Source: Rheinheimera sp. A13L
GTDB lineage: Bacteria; Pseudomonadota; Gammaproteobacteria; Enterobacterales; Alteromonadaceae
NCBI RefSeq assembly: GCF_000217935.1
Contig: NZ_AFHI01000008.1
Coordinates: 1-64,000, forward strand
DNA: 64,000 nucleotides
Direction: 5' to 3'
How positions within the stretch are numbered: position 1 is the first letter of the stretch; every line of letters starts with the position of its first letter. The position numbers were made by a program, and so were the translations under genes. Below, one piece after another: positions 37,152 through 47,387 of this stretch. Below the pieces are notes generated by a model. That model was not told the origin of the DNA, did no database searches, and saw only the letters and a list, made by a program, of their open reading frames with translations.

Positions 37152-37240
37152 CCTTTTGTAGTCTGCCAAGTCGTAGACTCAATTTTGCTGCTCAGATCTT
37201 CCATGCTATTCTGGCGGCTGTTTATAAGTACGGATTTGAT

Positions 37241-39682
37241 ATGTTAAAACCAATGACATGGTTAGCCAAAGTGCTGTACTGGCCACTCAAACCTTTGGTC
37301 AGATGCAAAATAGTGCCAGAACCTGTAGCAGAAAATCTGGCGCTTGATCCCAAACAACCCGTGTTCTACATCAGCAGAACAGCTTCGGCCAGCGACTTAG
37401 CCACTTTAGCCCGCGTCTGCCATAAGCTGGGTTTGCCCGATCCTATGGAACCAGTGCTCATTGGCAATCAAAGCCTGTCCCGTATTATTTTTCTTGAGCA
37501 GCCGAGAGTGCTTTGGGGAAGTCGTGCTTCAACCGACGCCTTACAGCAGGGCTTGGCTTTGCTACAGGCTCATTTGCAGGATCCACACTTTTCCGCCCAA
37601 CTACTGCCAGTTTCTGTACTTTGGGGCCGTGCTCCAGGCAAAGAAAACAGTGTGAAGTCCATACTGGGTGAATCTGAATCCCCAAGCTGGCTGGCCAAGT
37701 TATTTATCGTATTGATCTCAGGCCGTCATACCTTAGTGCGGTTCAGCAAAGCGGTTTCTGTGCGCCAAATTATAGAAAACTCCACTGTCAACGAAGAGAC
37801 AGCCCACAAGTTATTAAGAGTGGCCCGGTTTCACTTTTATCGCCAACGTCTGGCCGCTACAGGTCCAAAGCTGCCCAACAGAGCGGCTTTATTTAACTCC
37901 CTGCTCGCTTCAGATGTCTTAAAAAAAGCCATAGAAGACGAAGCAACAAGCAAAAAAATCAGTATCAAAGAAGCCCGTGCTGAAGCGTTAAAACTGCTGG
38001 AGGAAATAGCAGCAGATTACCGCGAGTCAACCTTAAGAGTAGGCGACCGCTTCCTCGGCTGGTTATGGAAAAAGCTGTACTCGGGTTTAAAAATCAACAA
38101 TGGTCAGGTGCTGACTGATCTGGTGCAAAAAGGCCATGAAATTGTTTATGTGCCTTGTCATCGCAGTCATATGGACTACCTGCTGTTGAGTTATGTGATT
38201 TACCATCAGGGCCTGGCGCCGCCTCATATAGCTGCTGGTATTAACCTGAATTTCTGGCCTGTGGGTACTTTTTTTCGCCGTGGTGGTGCCTTTTTTATTC
38301 GTCGTAGTTTCAGTGGCGATAAGCTGTACTCTGCTGTCTTTCGTGAATACTTAAGCAAGCTGTTCAGCAAAGGTTATCCGGTCAAGTATTACTCCGAAGG
38401 CGGCCGCAGCCGCACTGGCCGTTTATTACAGCCTAAAACCGGTATGCTGGCCATGACAGTGCAAGCCTTGCTGCGCGGTATAGACAGACCTATCAGTCTG
38501 GTGCCGGTTTATCTGGGCTATGAGCATGTGATGGAAGTGAATACTTACCTGACTGAACTCAAAGGCTCCAGCAAGAAAAAAGAATCTATAGGCGGTGTTT
38601 TCAGTGCTGTACGGAAACTGCGGGACTACGGTTATGGTTACGTTAACTTTGGTCAGCCTATCTCGTTAAACAGCTTTTTAACTCAGCAAGTGCCTGACTG
38701 GCGTGCTGCGGCAGAAACCGCAGATACACAAAAACCAATCTGGCTGAATCCAACGGTAGCCACGCTCTCCACTGTGATTATGCAGCGTATTAACCAGGCG
38801 GCGGCGCTGAACAGCATCAACCTGATTGCCACTTGTTTACTGGCAACCCGACAGCATTCTCTGACCCGGCAGGAGCTGACCACTCAACTGGAGTTTTACC
38901 GCAATTTACAACACTATGCGCCTTATCACAGTGGTGTGACTCTGCCTGAAGGTTCCGTCAGCCAGTGGATTGACCATGCGATTCGCCTGAAAAAAGTGGA
39001 AGTATCCCAGGACAGCTTTGGTCAGATCATCCAGTTAACGCCGGAAAATGCGATTTTATTAAGTTACTATCGCAACAATGTCTGCCATTTGTTTATGCTG
39101 CCTGCCATTCTGGCGACTGCTTTGTTGCAGCATGCACAATTAAGCAAAGTGCAGCTGATCAATATCTGTCAGTTGTTACAACCTTTGCTGCAACACGAGT
39201 TGTTTTTGCAACTGGATCAGTTTAACGCTTACATAGAACAGGTGTTGGAACAATTGCAGCAGCATCAGTTAGTGGAAGCTAAAGGCCAGTCTTTACAGGC
39301 AGCACCTGTTCAGCAGGTCGGGCATTTTATGCTGGAACTGCTGGCTTTTAATGCGCAGGACGTGCTGCAACGTTATGCGGTGGTGCTGAACTTGCTGCAA
39401 TTACACAGCCCTTTGACGCGCGCTGATCTAGAGCAGCAAAGCCATGAACTGGCGCAACGTTTAAGTACTTTGCATGGCATCAGCTCGCCTGAATACCATG
39501 ATAAGCAGCTGTTTGCGACCTTAATTAATGCTTTGCGCGAAGCAGGTTATTGTCATAGCAATGAACAAAACGAGCTGGAAGCCACAGCCATTTTGTTGCC
39601 ATTGCAGCAAACAGTGAACGGCTTATTAAGAGCGGACGTACTACAAACTGTGCTCAGCATAGTGAAAAAGAAGACTGAATAA
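37241..39682 (+). CDS. plsB: Glycerol-3-phosphate 1-O-acyltransferase PlsB
   Basis: The 813-residue inner-membrane enzyme acylates sn-glycerol-3-phosphate at position 1, the first step of phospholipid synthesis. The acyltransferase motifs are present: CHRSHMDYLLLSY (H-x4-D), FFIRRSF, YSEGGRSRTGR and ISLVPVYLGYE. Length matches E. coli PlsB (807). It is divergent from lexA and ends at a bidirectional terminator. Confidence 0.96.
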   Translation: MLKPMTWLAKVLYWPLKPLVRCKIVPEPVAENLALDPKQPVFYISRTASASDLATLARVCHKLGLPDPMEPVLIGNQSLSRIIFLEQPRVLWGSRASTDALQQGLALLQAHLQDPHFSAQLLPVSVLWGRAPGKENSVKSILGESESPSWLAKLFIVLISGRHTLVRFSKAVSVRQIIENSTVNEETAHKLLRVARFHFYRQRLAATGPKLPNRAALFNSLLASDVLKKAIEDEATSKKISIKEARAEALKLLEEIAADYRESTLRVGDRFLGWLWKKLYSGLKINNGQVLTDLVQKGHEIVYVPCHRSHMDYLLLSYVIYHQGLAPPHIAAGINLNFWPVGTFFRRGGAFFIRRSFSGDKLYSAVFREYLSKLFSKGYPVKYYSEGGRSRTGRLLQPKTGMLAMTVQALLRGIDRPISLVPVYLGYEHVMEVNTYLTELKGSSKKKESIGGVFSAVRKLRDYGYGYVNFGQPISLNSFLTQQVPDWRAAAETADTQKPIWLNPTVATLSTVIMQRINQAAALNSINLIATCLLATRQHSLTRQELTTQLEFYRNLQHYAPYHSGVTLPEGSVSQWIDHAIRLKKVEVSQDSFGQIIQLTPENAILLSYYRNNVCHLFMLPAILATALLQHAQLSKVQLINICQLLQPLLQHELFLQLDQFNAYIEQVLEQLQQHQLVEAKGQSLQAAPVQQVGHFMLELLAFNAQDVLQRYAVVLNLLQLHSPLTRADLEQQSHELAQRLSTLHGISSPEYHDKQLFATLINALREAGYCHSNEQNELEATAILLPLQQTVNGLLRADVLQTVLSIVKKKTE

Positions 39683-39716
39683 GGCTGGCGAGCTCTCGTA
39701 GCTGAATTTCATCCAT

Positions 39717-39750
39717 AAAAAAACCACCTCAATTGCAGGTGGTTTTTTTA
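39717..39750. terminator. Bidirectional terminator plsB / tesB
   Basis: AAAAAAACCACCT and AGGTGGTTTTTTT form a stem around CAATTGC, with A- and T-runs on both sides. It separates the convergent plsB and tesB genes. Confidence 0.9.
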
Positions 39751-39763
39751 AGCCAAAGCTCAG

Positions 39764-40636
39764 TTATACACGGGCTTTGTCGTAGCTGCGGATCACACCT
39801 TCTTGTATGGTAGACGCGACCAGCATGCCTTCTCTGTTGAAGAATTGCCCCCGCACCAAACCCCGGGCTCCTGAAGCACTTGGACTGTCTACTGCGTACA
39901 ACAACCAGTCATCAAAACGGAAATCGTGATGGAACCACATGGCGTGATCTATAGTGGCAACCTGCATATTAGGCGCCATAAAAGACTTACCATGGGGCTG
40001 CAAAGCTGTTGGCAGGAAGTTAAAGTCTGAAGCATAAGCCAGCAGGTATTTATGCACCCGTAAATCATCCGGCATCACGCCATTGGCTTTAAACCAGACA
40101 TAACGTTTCGCCTGGCTGATCTGCGGATTAAAAGGGTTATGAAAAGCCACAGGCCGCATTTCAATAGGTTTTTCGCAGATAAACTTGCTACGCAATGATT
40201 CAGGAATTAAATGGGCATGCTCGCGGTAGAACTCTAAATCAGAGGCCAGCTCTTCAGGCGCAGGCACTCGGGGCATCAGTTCCTGATGTTCAAAGCCTTG
40301 CTCTTCGGCCTGAAAAGACGCCGTCATATAAAAAATAGGTTTACCAAACTGAATAGCGCTGACTCTTCTGGTGCTGAAGCTTTTGCCATCACGAATATTT
40401 TCCACTTCGTAGACTATAGGTTTACTGGCATCACCTGGACGCAAAAAATAAGAGTGGAACGAATGCACTTTACGATCAGCTTCTACCGTTTCTTTGGACG
40501 CAGACAAGGCCTGCCCCATCACCTGACCACCAAATACAGCTTTAAACCCCAGATCCTGACTTTGACCTCTGTACAAACCTTGTTCTATGGTTTCCAGTTT
40601 TAAAAGGGATAATAAGTCGGACAAAACCTGACTCAT
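39764..40636 (-). CDS. tesB: Acyl-CoA thioesterase II
   Basis: The 290-residue double-hotdog thioesterase starts at 40636, five bases after AGGAG. Motifs include [11 protein letters not shown], the catalytic aspartate in [13 protein letters not shown] and [21 protein letters not shown]. It hydrolyses medium- and long-chain acyl-CoA in the cytosol. A frame from 40678 has no better site. Confidence 0.93.
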   Translation of the reverse strand: MSQVLSDLLSLLKLETIEQGLYRGQSQDLGFKAVFGGQVMGQALSASKETVEADRKVHSFHSYFLRPGDASKPIVYEVENIRDGKSFSTRRVSAIQFGKPIFYMTASFQAEEQGFEHQELMPRVPAPEELASDLEFYREHAHLIPESLRSKFICEKPIEMRPVAFHNPFNPQISQAKRYVWFKANGVMPDDLRVHKYLLAYASDFNFLPTALQPHGKSFMAPNMQVATIDHAMWFHHDFRFDDWLLYAVDSPSASGARGLVRGQFFNREGMLVASTIQEGVIRSYDKARV

Positions 40637-40715
40637 GAGCAGCTCCTGAAAAATAGTGATAGCTCTATTGTGCAGCATGCCAGAGCAGAGTGCAAAATTG
40701 GCTGGTTTAGCCCTA

Positions 40716-40979
40716 GAGCGTGTTGACGTTTCGAGATTAAATTTTGTTCGTTCTGGCGCCGCTTTGAGCGCGAAAGGAGGAGCGAAGTTTAGTTATTCTA
40801 AATGAGCGACGAGTGACAAAGCTCAGGGCGCCGCCAGACGAACCCGAAGGGCAGCGCCTGGCCGGCCTTTCTGCTGCGTTAGCACTCGTTTATGTAGAAT
40901 AACTACACTGCACTCGCGCTGCCTTGCATAAAAACCGGCCAGACTGCTGCAAAAATAACCCTGAAACGTCAACACGCTC
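40716..40979. mobile_element. MITE-like element with perfect 17-bp terminal inverted repeats
   Basis: The ends GAGCGTGTTGACGTTTC (40716-40732) and its exact complement (40963-40979) are flanked by TA on both sides, within CTA...TAG. The insertion therefore hit CTAG, as IS630/mariner-type transposases do. Internally, GTTCGTTCTGGCGCC... pairs imperfectly with ...GGCGCCGCCAGACGAAC, giving a long hairpin. No gene is present in the 264 bp. The ends differ from those of the IS630 element at 4337-5492, so another transposase must mobilise it. Confidence 0.85.
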
Positions 40980-41040
40980 TAGTAATTCAGGCTAAAGTAG
41001 TTTGCCCGCGCCCTTACCTCAGACGGCAGAGTATAAACAG

Positions 41041-41517
41041 ATGAACTATTGGTTATTTAAAACTGAGCCTGAAGAATGCAGTATTGATGATTTTGCCAAA
41101 GCACCGGACAAAGCCATTGTCTGGGAAGGGGTGCGCAACTATCAGGCGCGTAACTTTTTACGGGATCAGGTAAAAACCGGCGATCTGGTGTTTATTTATC
41201 ATTCCAGTTGCAAAGATATTGGGATAGCGGGTCTGGCGAAAGTGGTACAAAGCAGTTACCCCGATCCAAGCCAGTTTAACTCATTAAGTCCTTATTTTGA
41301 TGCGAAATCCAGTGGCACTAAGGCGCCGTGGGTTGCTGTGGATCTGCAATTTGTCGAAAAATTTCCCCAACTTCTGTCACTCGACAAACTCAAACAGTCA
41401 ACTAAGCTAGAGCAATTAGCACTGGTGAAAAAGGGCAACAGATTATCTGTAATGCCTGTCAGTTCAGCAGAATGGCAGCATATACTCACAATGAGTAAAA
41501 ATCAGGGGGCAGCGTAG
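41041..41517 (+). CDS. EVE-domain protein
   Basis: The 158-residue protein starts MNYWLFKTEPEECSID and continues WEGVRNYQARNFLRDQVKTGDLVFIYHSSC. These are the conserved lines of the EVE domain, a PUA-like fold that binds modified bases in DNA or RNA. The MITE-like element ends 61 bases upstream and may affect its promoter. It is followed at once by the next small gene. Confidence 0.92.
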   Translation: MNYWLFKTEPEECSIDDFAKAPDKAIVWEGVRNYQARNFLRDQVKTGDLVFIYHSSCKDIGIAGLAKVVQSSYPDPSQFNSLSPYFDAKSSGTKAPWVAVDLQFVEKFPQLLSLDKLKQSTKLEQLALVKKGNRLSVMPVSSAEWQHILTMSKNQGAA

Positions 41518-41748
41518 ATGAAACAGGAAAGGCGACGTGAACCACGGGACTTAAACTACTTTTGGGAAATGCTTAGCATGGCTCAGAAGTTTTCTGTTTC
41601 TGAACTGCAACGTTTTGGTTATGAATTGTCTTTTGTACGACAGCAGGAACAACAAAAAGTGGCGGTACTCAAGGCCGGGCCTAAAATGGCCTCTATTGAT
41701 GAAGACGGCCAAATTAATACAGCACCAGAAGTTTTCCTGCGCGACTAA
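41518..41748 (+). CDS. Hypothetical 76-residue protein
   Basis: The ATG follows the EVE gene's stop codon without a gap, so the two are translated together. The protein is charged and helical at the start (KQERRREPRDLNYFWEML) with a short beta-like end. I do not recognise it; similar small proteins occur beside EVE genes only as far as position suggests here. Confidence 0.7.
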   Translation: MKQERRREPRDLNYFWEMLSMAQKFSVSELQRFGYELSFVRQQEQQKVAVLKAGPKMASIDEDGQINTAPEVFLRD

Positions 41749-41774
41749 GCCCTGCCTTCAAAACGGAACACCGA

Positions 41775-42275
41775 TCAGCCAGCCAGACGATCAGAATGCA
41801 CAGGCTGGTAATCCTGCAACATCTCCACAGCACGTTGACACATTTTCAAGTAAGACGTCAGGGTATTGCTTTGCCAGAATTCGGTCAGTACCGGGTGATG
41901 GCGGATAAAGTTTTCCATCTCATTAAAACTCAGCTGATTCTGTTGTTTCAGAAATTTGGCAACGGCCTGACGTGGCAAGGTACTGTGATTCGCCTGCTCT
42001 TTACACAATACCGGAATAGCTTTGCACAATAACTCAGTGTGCAGGTACCAGACAGGAGCTTTGGTATGAGCGCGGCCTGCCTGATGTACTTTAGCCAACA
42101 GTTGCTGGCTTTGCTCTTCAGCCAGCCAAAATGCCAGATGCTCTAATTGCACAGATTGTTGCTCAGCAAAATGCAGTTGCACTTTTAACCTGTTTTGCAT
42201 TTTGCTCAACTGATCCAGCTTCATCGCCAAAAATACAATAGGCGCCACTGCGATCAGCATTAACAACATCCACAT
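41775..42275 (-). CDS. Membrane-anchored hypothetical protein
   Basis: The 166-residue protein has one N-terminal membrane helix (about 1-18), a predicted coiled coil (MQNRLKVQLHFAEQQSVQLEHLAFW) and a helical cytosolic remainder with several Cys residues. No family is recognised. It is convergent with the 76-residue gene. Confidence 0.7.
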   Translation of the reverse strand: MWMLLMLIAVAPIVFLAMKLDQLSKMQNRLKVQLHFAEQQSVQLEHLAFWLAEEQSQQLLAKVHQAGRAHTKAPVWYLHTELLCKAIPVLCKEQANHSTLPRQAVAKFLKQQNQLSFNEMENFIRHHPVLTEFWQSNTLTSYLKMCQRAVEMLQDYQPVHSDRLAG

Positions 42276-42393
42276 CTGAACTTCACTCCCTTTTACTGCA
42301 AAAGCGCAGCCAAAAACAGCGGCACTTTAACAGAGCCGGGGGCGGAATCCTATTACAGAATCACTACAAAACACCCCCCCGGATCAGAAATTT

Positions 42394-44118
42394 CTACAGC
42401 TGTTTTTTCTGCTGAATATAGTGGGCCACTTGTTGCTCTAAAATAGCCAAAGGCACACTGCCATTACGCAATACCACTTCGTGGAACTCACGCACATCAA
42501 AGTTGTTGCCTAATTGCTGTTCCGCTTCTTTACGTAACTTTTTAATGGTCAGTTCACCCAGCTTGTAAGACAAAGCCTGAGCAGGCCAACTGATATAACG
42601 ATCAATTTCTGTGGTGACGTTGTGCATAGACAAAGCCGTATTGCTGGCAAGGAAATCAATAGCCTGCTGACGACTCCAGCCCATGGTATGCATACCTGTA
42701 TCTACCACTAAACGGGCAGCACGCCACATTTCATACGTCAGGCGACCAAAGTCACTGTAGGGGTCCTGATAAAAGCCCATTTCAATACCCAGGTATTCAG
42801 CATACAAACCCCAGCCCTCACCAAAAGCTGAGGTATAAAAATTACGGCGATACTCAGGTAATGAGGCTTGTTCACGTGCCAATGCGATTTGTAAATGATG
42901 GCCAGGCACAGCTTCATGCAAAGTTAAGGCTTCCATCTCATACAAAGGACGACGGTCTAAAGCATAAGTATTCACCCAATAAAAACCTGCTCTGTCATCA
43001 CGACTGGTACCTGAATAGCGGCCAGTGGTGTACTTAGGTGCGATCTCTGCAGGCACAGGTACTACACCAAAAGGGGTGCGGGGTAAAGTTTTGAAATACT
43101 TAGGTGATTCGGCATCTACTTTTTTTGCAATAAAAGCGGCTTCTTTTAGCAAGTCAGTTGGTGTTTTGGCATAAAACTGAGGGTCGGTACGTAAAAACTG
43201 AATAAAGTCAGCAAAACTGCCTTTAAAACCTACCTGATTGATGATGCCTTGCATTTCTGCACGGATACGGGCCACTTCATCCAGACCTGTCTGATGGACT
43301 TGTTCCGGCGTCAGTTTTAATGTGGTGTAGTGCTCCAGCCGGTTCTGATAATACTCCCGGCCTTGTGGCCATTCGCTGGCAGCAATGCTGTCGCGTGCCC
43401 CCGGTAAATACTGCTGCACCATAAACTGATAAAACTGCTGATAAGCCGGATTCAGTTGCTGTTCTACTATCTGTTTCGCTTCGGTCTGCATAGTTGCCCA
43501 ACTGCCAGCATCAACAAATTCAGGTTTTTGGGTAAAAGGCCGGTAAAACACATTTTGCTCCGGTGTTTTACTGATAAAAGCCAGAATACCTTGGTCAAAA
43601 CCAGCCAGTACAACTTTAGGCTGTGTCATACCTGTTGCCAGACCTTGTTTCATCCAGTCAGTTTGTTGTTGCATATAAGCTGGAATGGTTTTTAACTTGG
43701 TCAGGTAATCCTGATAATCCTGTGACGTTTTGAATTCAGTGCCAGATACCATAAAAGCCAGATTACTGTGAAAACCCGATTCTGCAGTTAAAGGGATCAG
43801 GTGCGCACCATACTGATACTCTGAAATAGCGTCTTTGAGAATGTAATGCAAAATGGCGTGGTTAATTTGTTGCTGTTCAGTCAAAGTGGCTACATCCACC
43901 TGTTCCAGCTTGTTCAGCCACTCTTGTCTTTGTTGATGGGCTGCAGAGAGTGTTTCAGCCGACATATCAGGCAAACTGGTTTTACTGCGGTTATCTAATT
44001 CTTTTTCGGCTTGCCATAACTGATTGGCGAATTGATCAAAATCTGTTGGTTTCACCGACGAGCTGCTACAGCCTGTGATCAACAAGGCTATACAAAAAAA
44101 CATAAACTTCTGACGCAT
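42394..44118 (-). CDS. DUF885 family lipoprotein (putative metallopeptidase)
   Basis: The start at 44118 is supported by GGGGAAG and leads into a lipoprotein signal (ALLITGC). The protein is about 574 residues and contains LTLHEAVPGHHLQIALA, the H-E-x-x-x-G-H-H motif of DUF885 proteins, which are regarded as zinc peptidases. EGWGLYAEYLGIEMG supplies a further conserved acidic segment. It should act on peptides from the periplasmic face. A longer frame from 44208 has no export signal. Confidence 0.88.
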   Translation of the reverse strand: MRQKFMFFCIALLITGCSSSSVKPTDFDQFANQLWQAEKELDNRSKTSLPDMSAETLSAAHQQRQEWLNKLEQVDVATLTEQQQINHAILHYILKDAISEYQYGAHLIPLTAESGFHSNLAFMVSGTEFKTSQDYQDYLTKLKTIPAYMQQQTDWMKQGLATGMTQPKVVLAGFDQGILAFISKTPEQNVFYRPFTQKPEFVDAGSWATMQTEAKQIVEQQLNPAYQQFYQFMVQQYLPGARDSIAASEWPQGREYYQNRLEHYTTLKLTPEQVHQTGLDEVARIRAEMQGIINQVGFKGSFADFIQFLRTDPQFYAKTPTDLLKEAAFIAKKVDAESPKYFKTLPRTPFGVVPVPAEIAPKYTTGRYSGTSRDDRAGFYWVNTYALDRRPLYEMEALTLHEAVPGHHLQIALAREQASLPEYRRNFYTSAFGEGWGLYAEYLGIEMGFYQDPYSDFGRLTYEMWRAARLVVDTGMHTMGWSRQQAIDFLASNTALSMHNVTTEIDRYISWPAQALSYKLGELTIKKLRKEAEQQLGNNFDVREFHEVVLRNGSVPLAILEQQVAHYIQQKKQL

Positions 44119-44441
44119 TTTATCTTCCCCGACCTTTTTCTTTGATTCTACTCTGTTCAGCTCTGACAGCCAGTGCAACGAGCGGTACTTTTTGGAGACT
44201 GGCCGCAATAAAGCAACTGAAAGGGTTAAAAAAGCTGTTTTTTAGGCAGCAATCTGCGTTTTTTTAAACAATAAGAAAAAAAAGTTAAAAAATAAGTCAT
44301 TAATAAAGCAGGAGATGCAGACTTTTTCTATTAGATATGTCAGCTTAACCATATCAGTCTGTTTGCCTCAAGGTAAGTTTCGCGTAACATTACGCTTTGA
44401 AGGCTAAATTAGCAGTAGTATTTAGTGGAGTTGTGTTTGGC
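44119..44441. other. Divergent intergenic region (DUF885 / GGDEF)
   Basis: About 320 bp with no supported gene. The middle is AT-rich (AAGAAAAAAAAGTTAAAAAATAAG, split over 44272-44298). It should hold promoters for both divergent genes; no operator is recognised. Confidence 0.5.
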
Positions 44442-45464
44442 ATGAAATATCAGGACTCAATCGAGCAGGCAAGTGAAAAGGCAGCGCTGACCGCAGCTTT
44501 TTTGCAGCGGCATCGTTTAGCAGCCCATCCGGTCAATTACACAGTGATCTATGAGTATATCAATGGTCAAAATGCCGGGTTATGTCAGGCCATAGAACAA
44601 AAGCTGGCGGTGCAGAGTAGTTTTGACGACTTTGTTTTGGCTGAGCTTTACAGTCAGTGGTTAAGCCCGCAACATCAACGTCAGGAAGAGCTAAGCCAAC
44701 AAGTCACCACTATGTTGGGCAAGTTATCCGGCACTACAGATATCGCCAGTGAAGCTGTACAGCATTATTTAGATGTGCTGGATCAGGCGCTGTTAGGTTT
44801 TGACCCCAACAATGCCAACCGCAGCCGCGAAAGCGTCAATAAAGTGATCAGCGCTACTTACTCCATTAAAGCCAGCCAGCAGAAGCTCAAAGATCAACTC
44901 GACTTTTCCAATGAGCAATGTCATGCATTACGCTCTGAACTGGAGCATCTGAAAAAAGAACGCCAACTGGACCCTTTAACAGGCTTATACAACCGACTGG
45001 CGATGCAGGAACATCTGGATTTATGGCTGACCGAAAACCCCGGACGTCGTATTGCCGCTATAGCCGTGAATTTAGATCATTTTTCTCAGTTTAATCAGGA
45101 CTATGGTTTTGGTGTCGGTGATGTGATTTTAAGCAAGGTAGCCCGCAAAATTGCCAGTTATGTGCAGGAAAGTGGCTTGCCTGTGCGTTCTGGTGGCGAA
45201 GAATTCCTGATTTTATTACCCGACGTTGATTTACGCACCGCAGGTGAAATCGCTGAACAAGTGCGTAAAGGGGTAGAAAAGCTGCGGTTTGTTTCAGCCA
45301 AAAGTAAAACAACCTTACCTAAAGTCACTATTTCTTTAGGTGTCAGCATCTATAACTCTGCAGAAAACTGGCATCAGTTTTTATCCCGCAGCAGCAAAGT
45401 GTTACAGGAAGCCAAAGTACGTGGCCGCAATCAGGTCGCTACTGAGTTAATGCTGGCCACCTGA
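44442..45464 (+). CDS. Soluble GGDEF diguanylate cyclase
   Basis: The 340-residue protein starts best at ATG 44442; an upstream TTG at 44397 is less likely. The N-terminal 170 residues are helical and of unknown type, and a short coiled coil leads to the GGDEF domain (LDPLTGLYNRLAM, then SGGEEF, then GRNQ). The intact GG(E)EF loop predicts c-di-GMP synthesis. No membrane helix is present, and no RxxD inhibitory site is seen five residues before the loop. The next gene begins one base after the stop. Confidence 0.9.
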   Translation: MKYQDSIEQASEKAALTAAFLQRHRLAAHPVNYTVIYEYINGQNAGLCQAIEQKLAVQSSFDDFVLAELYSQWLSPQHQRQEELSQQVTTMLGKLSGTTDIASEAVQHYLDVLDQALLGFDPNNANRSRESVNKVISATYSIKASQQKLKDQLDFSNEQCHALRSELEHLKKERQLDPLTGLYNRLAMQEHLDLWLTENPGRRIAAIAVNLDHFSQFNQDYGFGVGDVILSKVARKIASYVQESGLPVRSGGEEFLILLPDVDLRTAGEIAEQVRKGVEKLRFVSAKSKTTLPKVTISLGVSIYNSAENWHQFLSRSSKVLQEAKVRGRNQVATELMLAT

Positions 45465-45465
45465 T

Positions 45466-46539
45466 ATGGCCACTTTACTCAAAGAATTATTTAGTCAGGC
45501 ATTTTTGCAACAGCTGGCGAGCTTATGCCAGCAGCATTGTCCTGCCTTTAATCAGGCGGAGTTTCAGCAGCAGACTCAGGGCCCTGATTGGGAGCAACTG
45601 GAACTCAAAGCCAGAGTGCGTCAGATCAGTCACTCTTTACACCACAGCCTGAATTTAGCTTACCCAGATGCCATTGCAGTTCTGATGCCGGTCAGCAGTC
45701 ACTTTTCAGGAGTGCCGGCTTTCGTTTTTTCAGATTATGTTGAAGTTTATGGTCTGGAAGATCCGGAGATCTCGTTTCGCGCTTTGGCGCATTTTACCTG
45801 TTTCTCCACAGCTGAATTTGCCATCCGGCCTTTTTTACAGCGTTACCCTGAGCAAACTCTGGCTCAAATGAAAACATGGGCCCATTCTGACAATTTGCAT
45901 TTACGCCGTCTGGCCAGCGAAGGTACAAGACCCCGTTTGCCCTGGGGTATGGCACTTAAAGCGTATAAAAAAGACCCAAGCCCTTTATTGCCCATTTTAG
46001 AGCAGCTTAAAACAGACACTGAACCTTATGTGCAGCGCAGTGTGGCCAACCATTTAAATGATATCAGTAAAGACCATCCGGAACTGGTGGTGGCTCTGGC
46101 GCAGCGTTGGTTTGGTCAGCACTCTGTCACCGACTGGATTATTAAACATGGGTTACGGGGTTTATTAAAACAGGCGCATCCGGGAGCCTTAGCTTTGTTT
46201 GGTTTGCAGCAATTACCCTTGCAGGTTCAGCTGGAAATGCACAATGCCAAAGTATCAGCGCAGCAGCCGCTGCATTTTCGTATCACCTTATCAGGCCCTG
46301 CAGAGCCTGAAGCCAGATTAAGGCTGGAATACAAAATTGGTTACCGGAAAAAATCCGGCCAGTTAAATTACAAAGTGTTTCAGTTGAGTAATAAAACCTG
46401 GTCAGGCCAAAACCTGAGTTTTGAACGCCGCCAGTCTTTTATTGATTTAACCACCCGCAAACATTATCCGGGCCAGCACCATCTGCAAATTATGCTCAAC
46501 GGCCATTGTTATGCTGAAAGTTTTTTTGAGTTGATCTAG
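45466..46539 (+). CDS. AlkC-like DNA alkylation repair glycosylase
   Basis: The 357-residue protein is built of HEAT-like helical repeats and has the family segment LRRLASEGTRPRLPWG. A C-terminal beta domain (about 265-355, LQVQLEMHNAKVSAQQPLHFRITL) fits the extra Ig-like domain of AlkC. Such enzymes remove 3-methyladenine and similar bases from DNA. It lies one base downstream of the GGDEF gene, so the two are probably co-transcribed, an unusual pairing. Confidence 0.85.
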   Translation: MATLLKELFSQAFLQQLASLCQQHCPAFNQAEFQQQTQGPDWEQLELKARVRQISHSLHHSLNLAYPDAIAVLMPVSSHFSGVPAFVFSDYVEVYGLEDPEISFRALAHFTCFSTAEFAIRPFLQRYPEQTLAQMKTWAHSDNLHLRRLASEGTRPRLPWGMALKAYKKDPSPLLPILEQLKTDTEPYVQRSVANHLNDISKDHPELVVALAQRWFGQHSVTDWIIKHGLRGLLKQAHPGALALFGLQQLPLQVQLEMHNAKVSAQQPLHFRITLSGPAEPEARLRLEYKIGYRKKSGQLNYKVFQLSNKTWSGQNLSFERRQSFIDLTTRKHYPGQHHLQIMLNGHCYAESFFELI

Positions 46540-46631
46540 AAGCATAAAACGACAGGATAAGTTGGCGTAAGCCGCCGAATCTTTTACACTAGCGCCACTT
46601 TAGTTCACCACGAACAGCCAAAGGCTTTTTT

Positions 46632-47387
46632 ATGACTGACCAGCAACCTGATAGCACTCATTTTGGCTTTAAAACCGTAAAGCAGACTGAAAAAGTTTCG
46701 CTTGTAGCCAATGTATTTCATTCTGTTGCGGCCAAATACGACCTGATGAACGATGTGATGTCTATGGGTATTCACCGGTTGTGGAAAAGGTTCACTATCG
46801 ACTGCAGCGGCGTGCGCCCTGGTCATCAGGTATTGGATTTAGCAGGTGGTACTGGTGATATCACCGCTTTGTTCTCCAAAAGAGTAGGCCCTACCGGCAA
46901 AGTTATTCTGGCCGATATTAACGAATCTATGCTCAATGTGGGCCGCGATAAGTTGCGCGATTTAGGTTTAGTCAACAATATAGATTACGTACAAGCCAAC
47001 GCAGAAGCCTTGCCTTTTGCCGACAACAGCTTTGATATCATCAGCATAGGTTTTGGTTTACGTAATGTCACAGACAAAGACGCTGCGCTGTGTTCTATGT
47101 TCAGAGTACTGAAACCTGGTGGTCGTTTATTAGTGCTGGAGTTTTCCAAACCTGAATACGAGTGGCTGAGTAAAGTCTACGATCTGTATTCTTTTAAGTT
47201 ACTGCCGGCTATAGGCGGCTTAGTGGCTAATGATAAAGAAAGTTATCAGTACCTGGCCGAATCTATCCGTATGCATCCTGATCAGGATACGCTGAAACAG
47301 ATGATGGAAACCGCTGGTTTTGAACATGTCAGCTATCACAATCTGACTGGCGGTATAGTGGCTTTACACAAAGGCTATAAATTCTGA
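46632..47387 (+). CDS. ubiE: Ubiquinone/menaquinone methyltransferase UbiE
   Basis: The 251-residue SAM-dependent methyltransferase has [15 protein letters not shown] (SAM loop) and the UbiE signature [19 protein letters not shown]. It makes the C-methylation in ubiquinone and menaquinone synthesis. It starts the ubiE-ubiJ-ubiB group, which is the E. coli order, and overlaps ubiJ by one base. Confidence 0.97.
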   Translation: MTDQQPDSTHFGFKTVKQTEKVSLVANVFHSVAAKYDLMNDVMSMGIHRLWKRFTIDCSGVRPGHQVLDLAGGTGDITALFSKRVGPTGKVILADINESMLNVGRDKLRDLGLVNNIDYVQANAEALPFADNSFDIISIGFGLRNVTDKDAALCSMFRVLKPGGRLLVLEFSKPEYEWLSKVYDLYSFKLLPAIGGLVANDKESYQYLAESIRMHPDQDTLKQMMETAGFEHVSYHNLTGGIVALHKGYKF

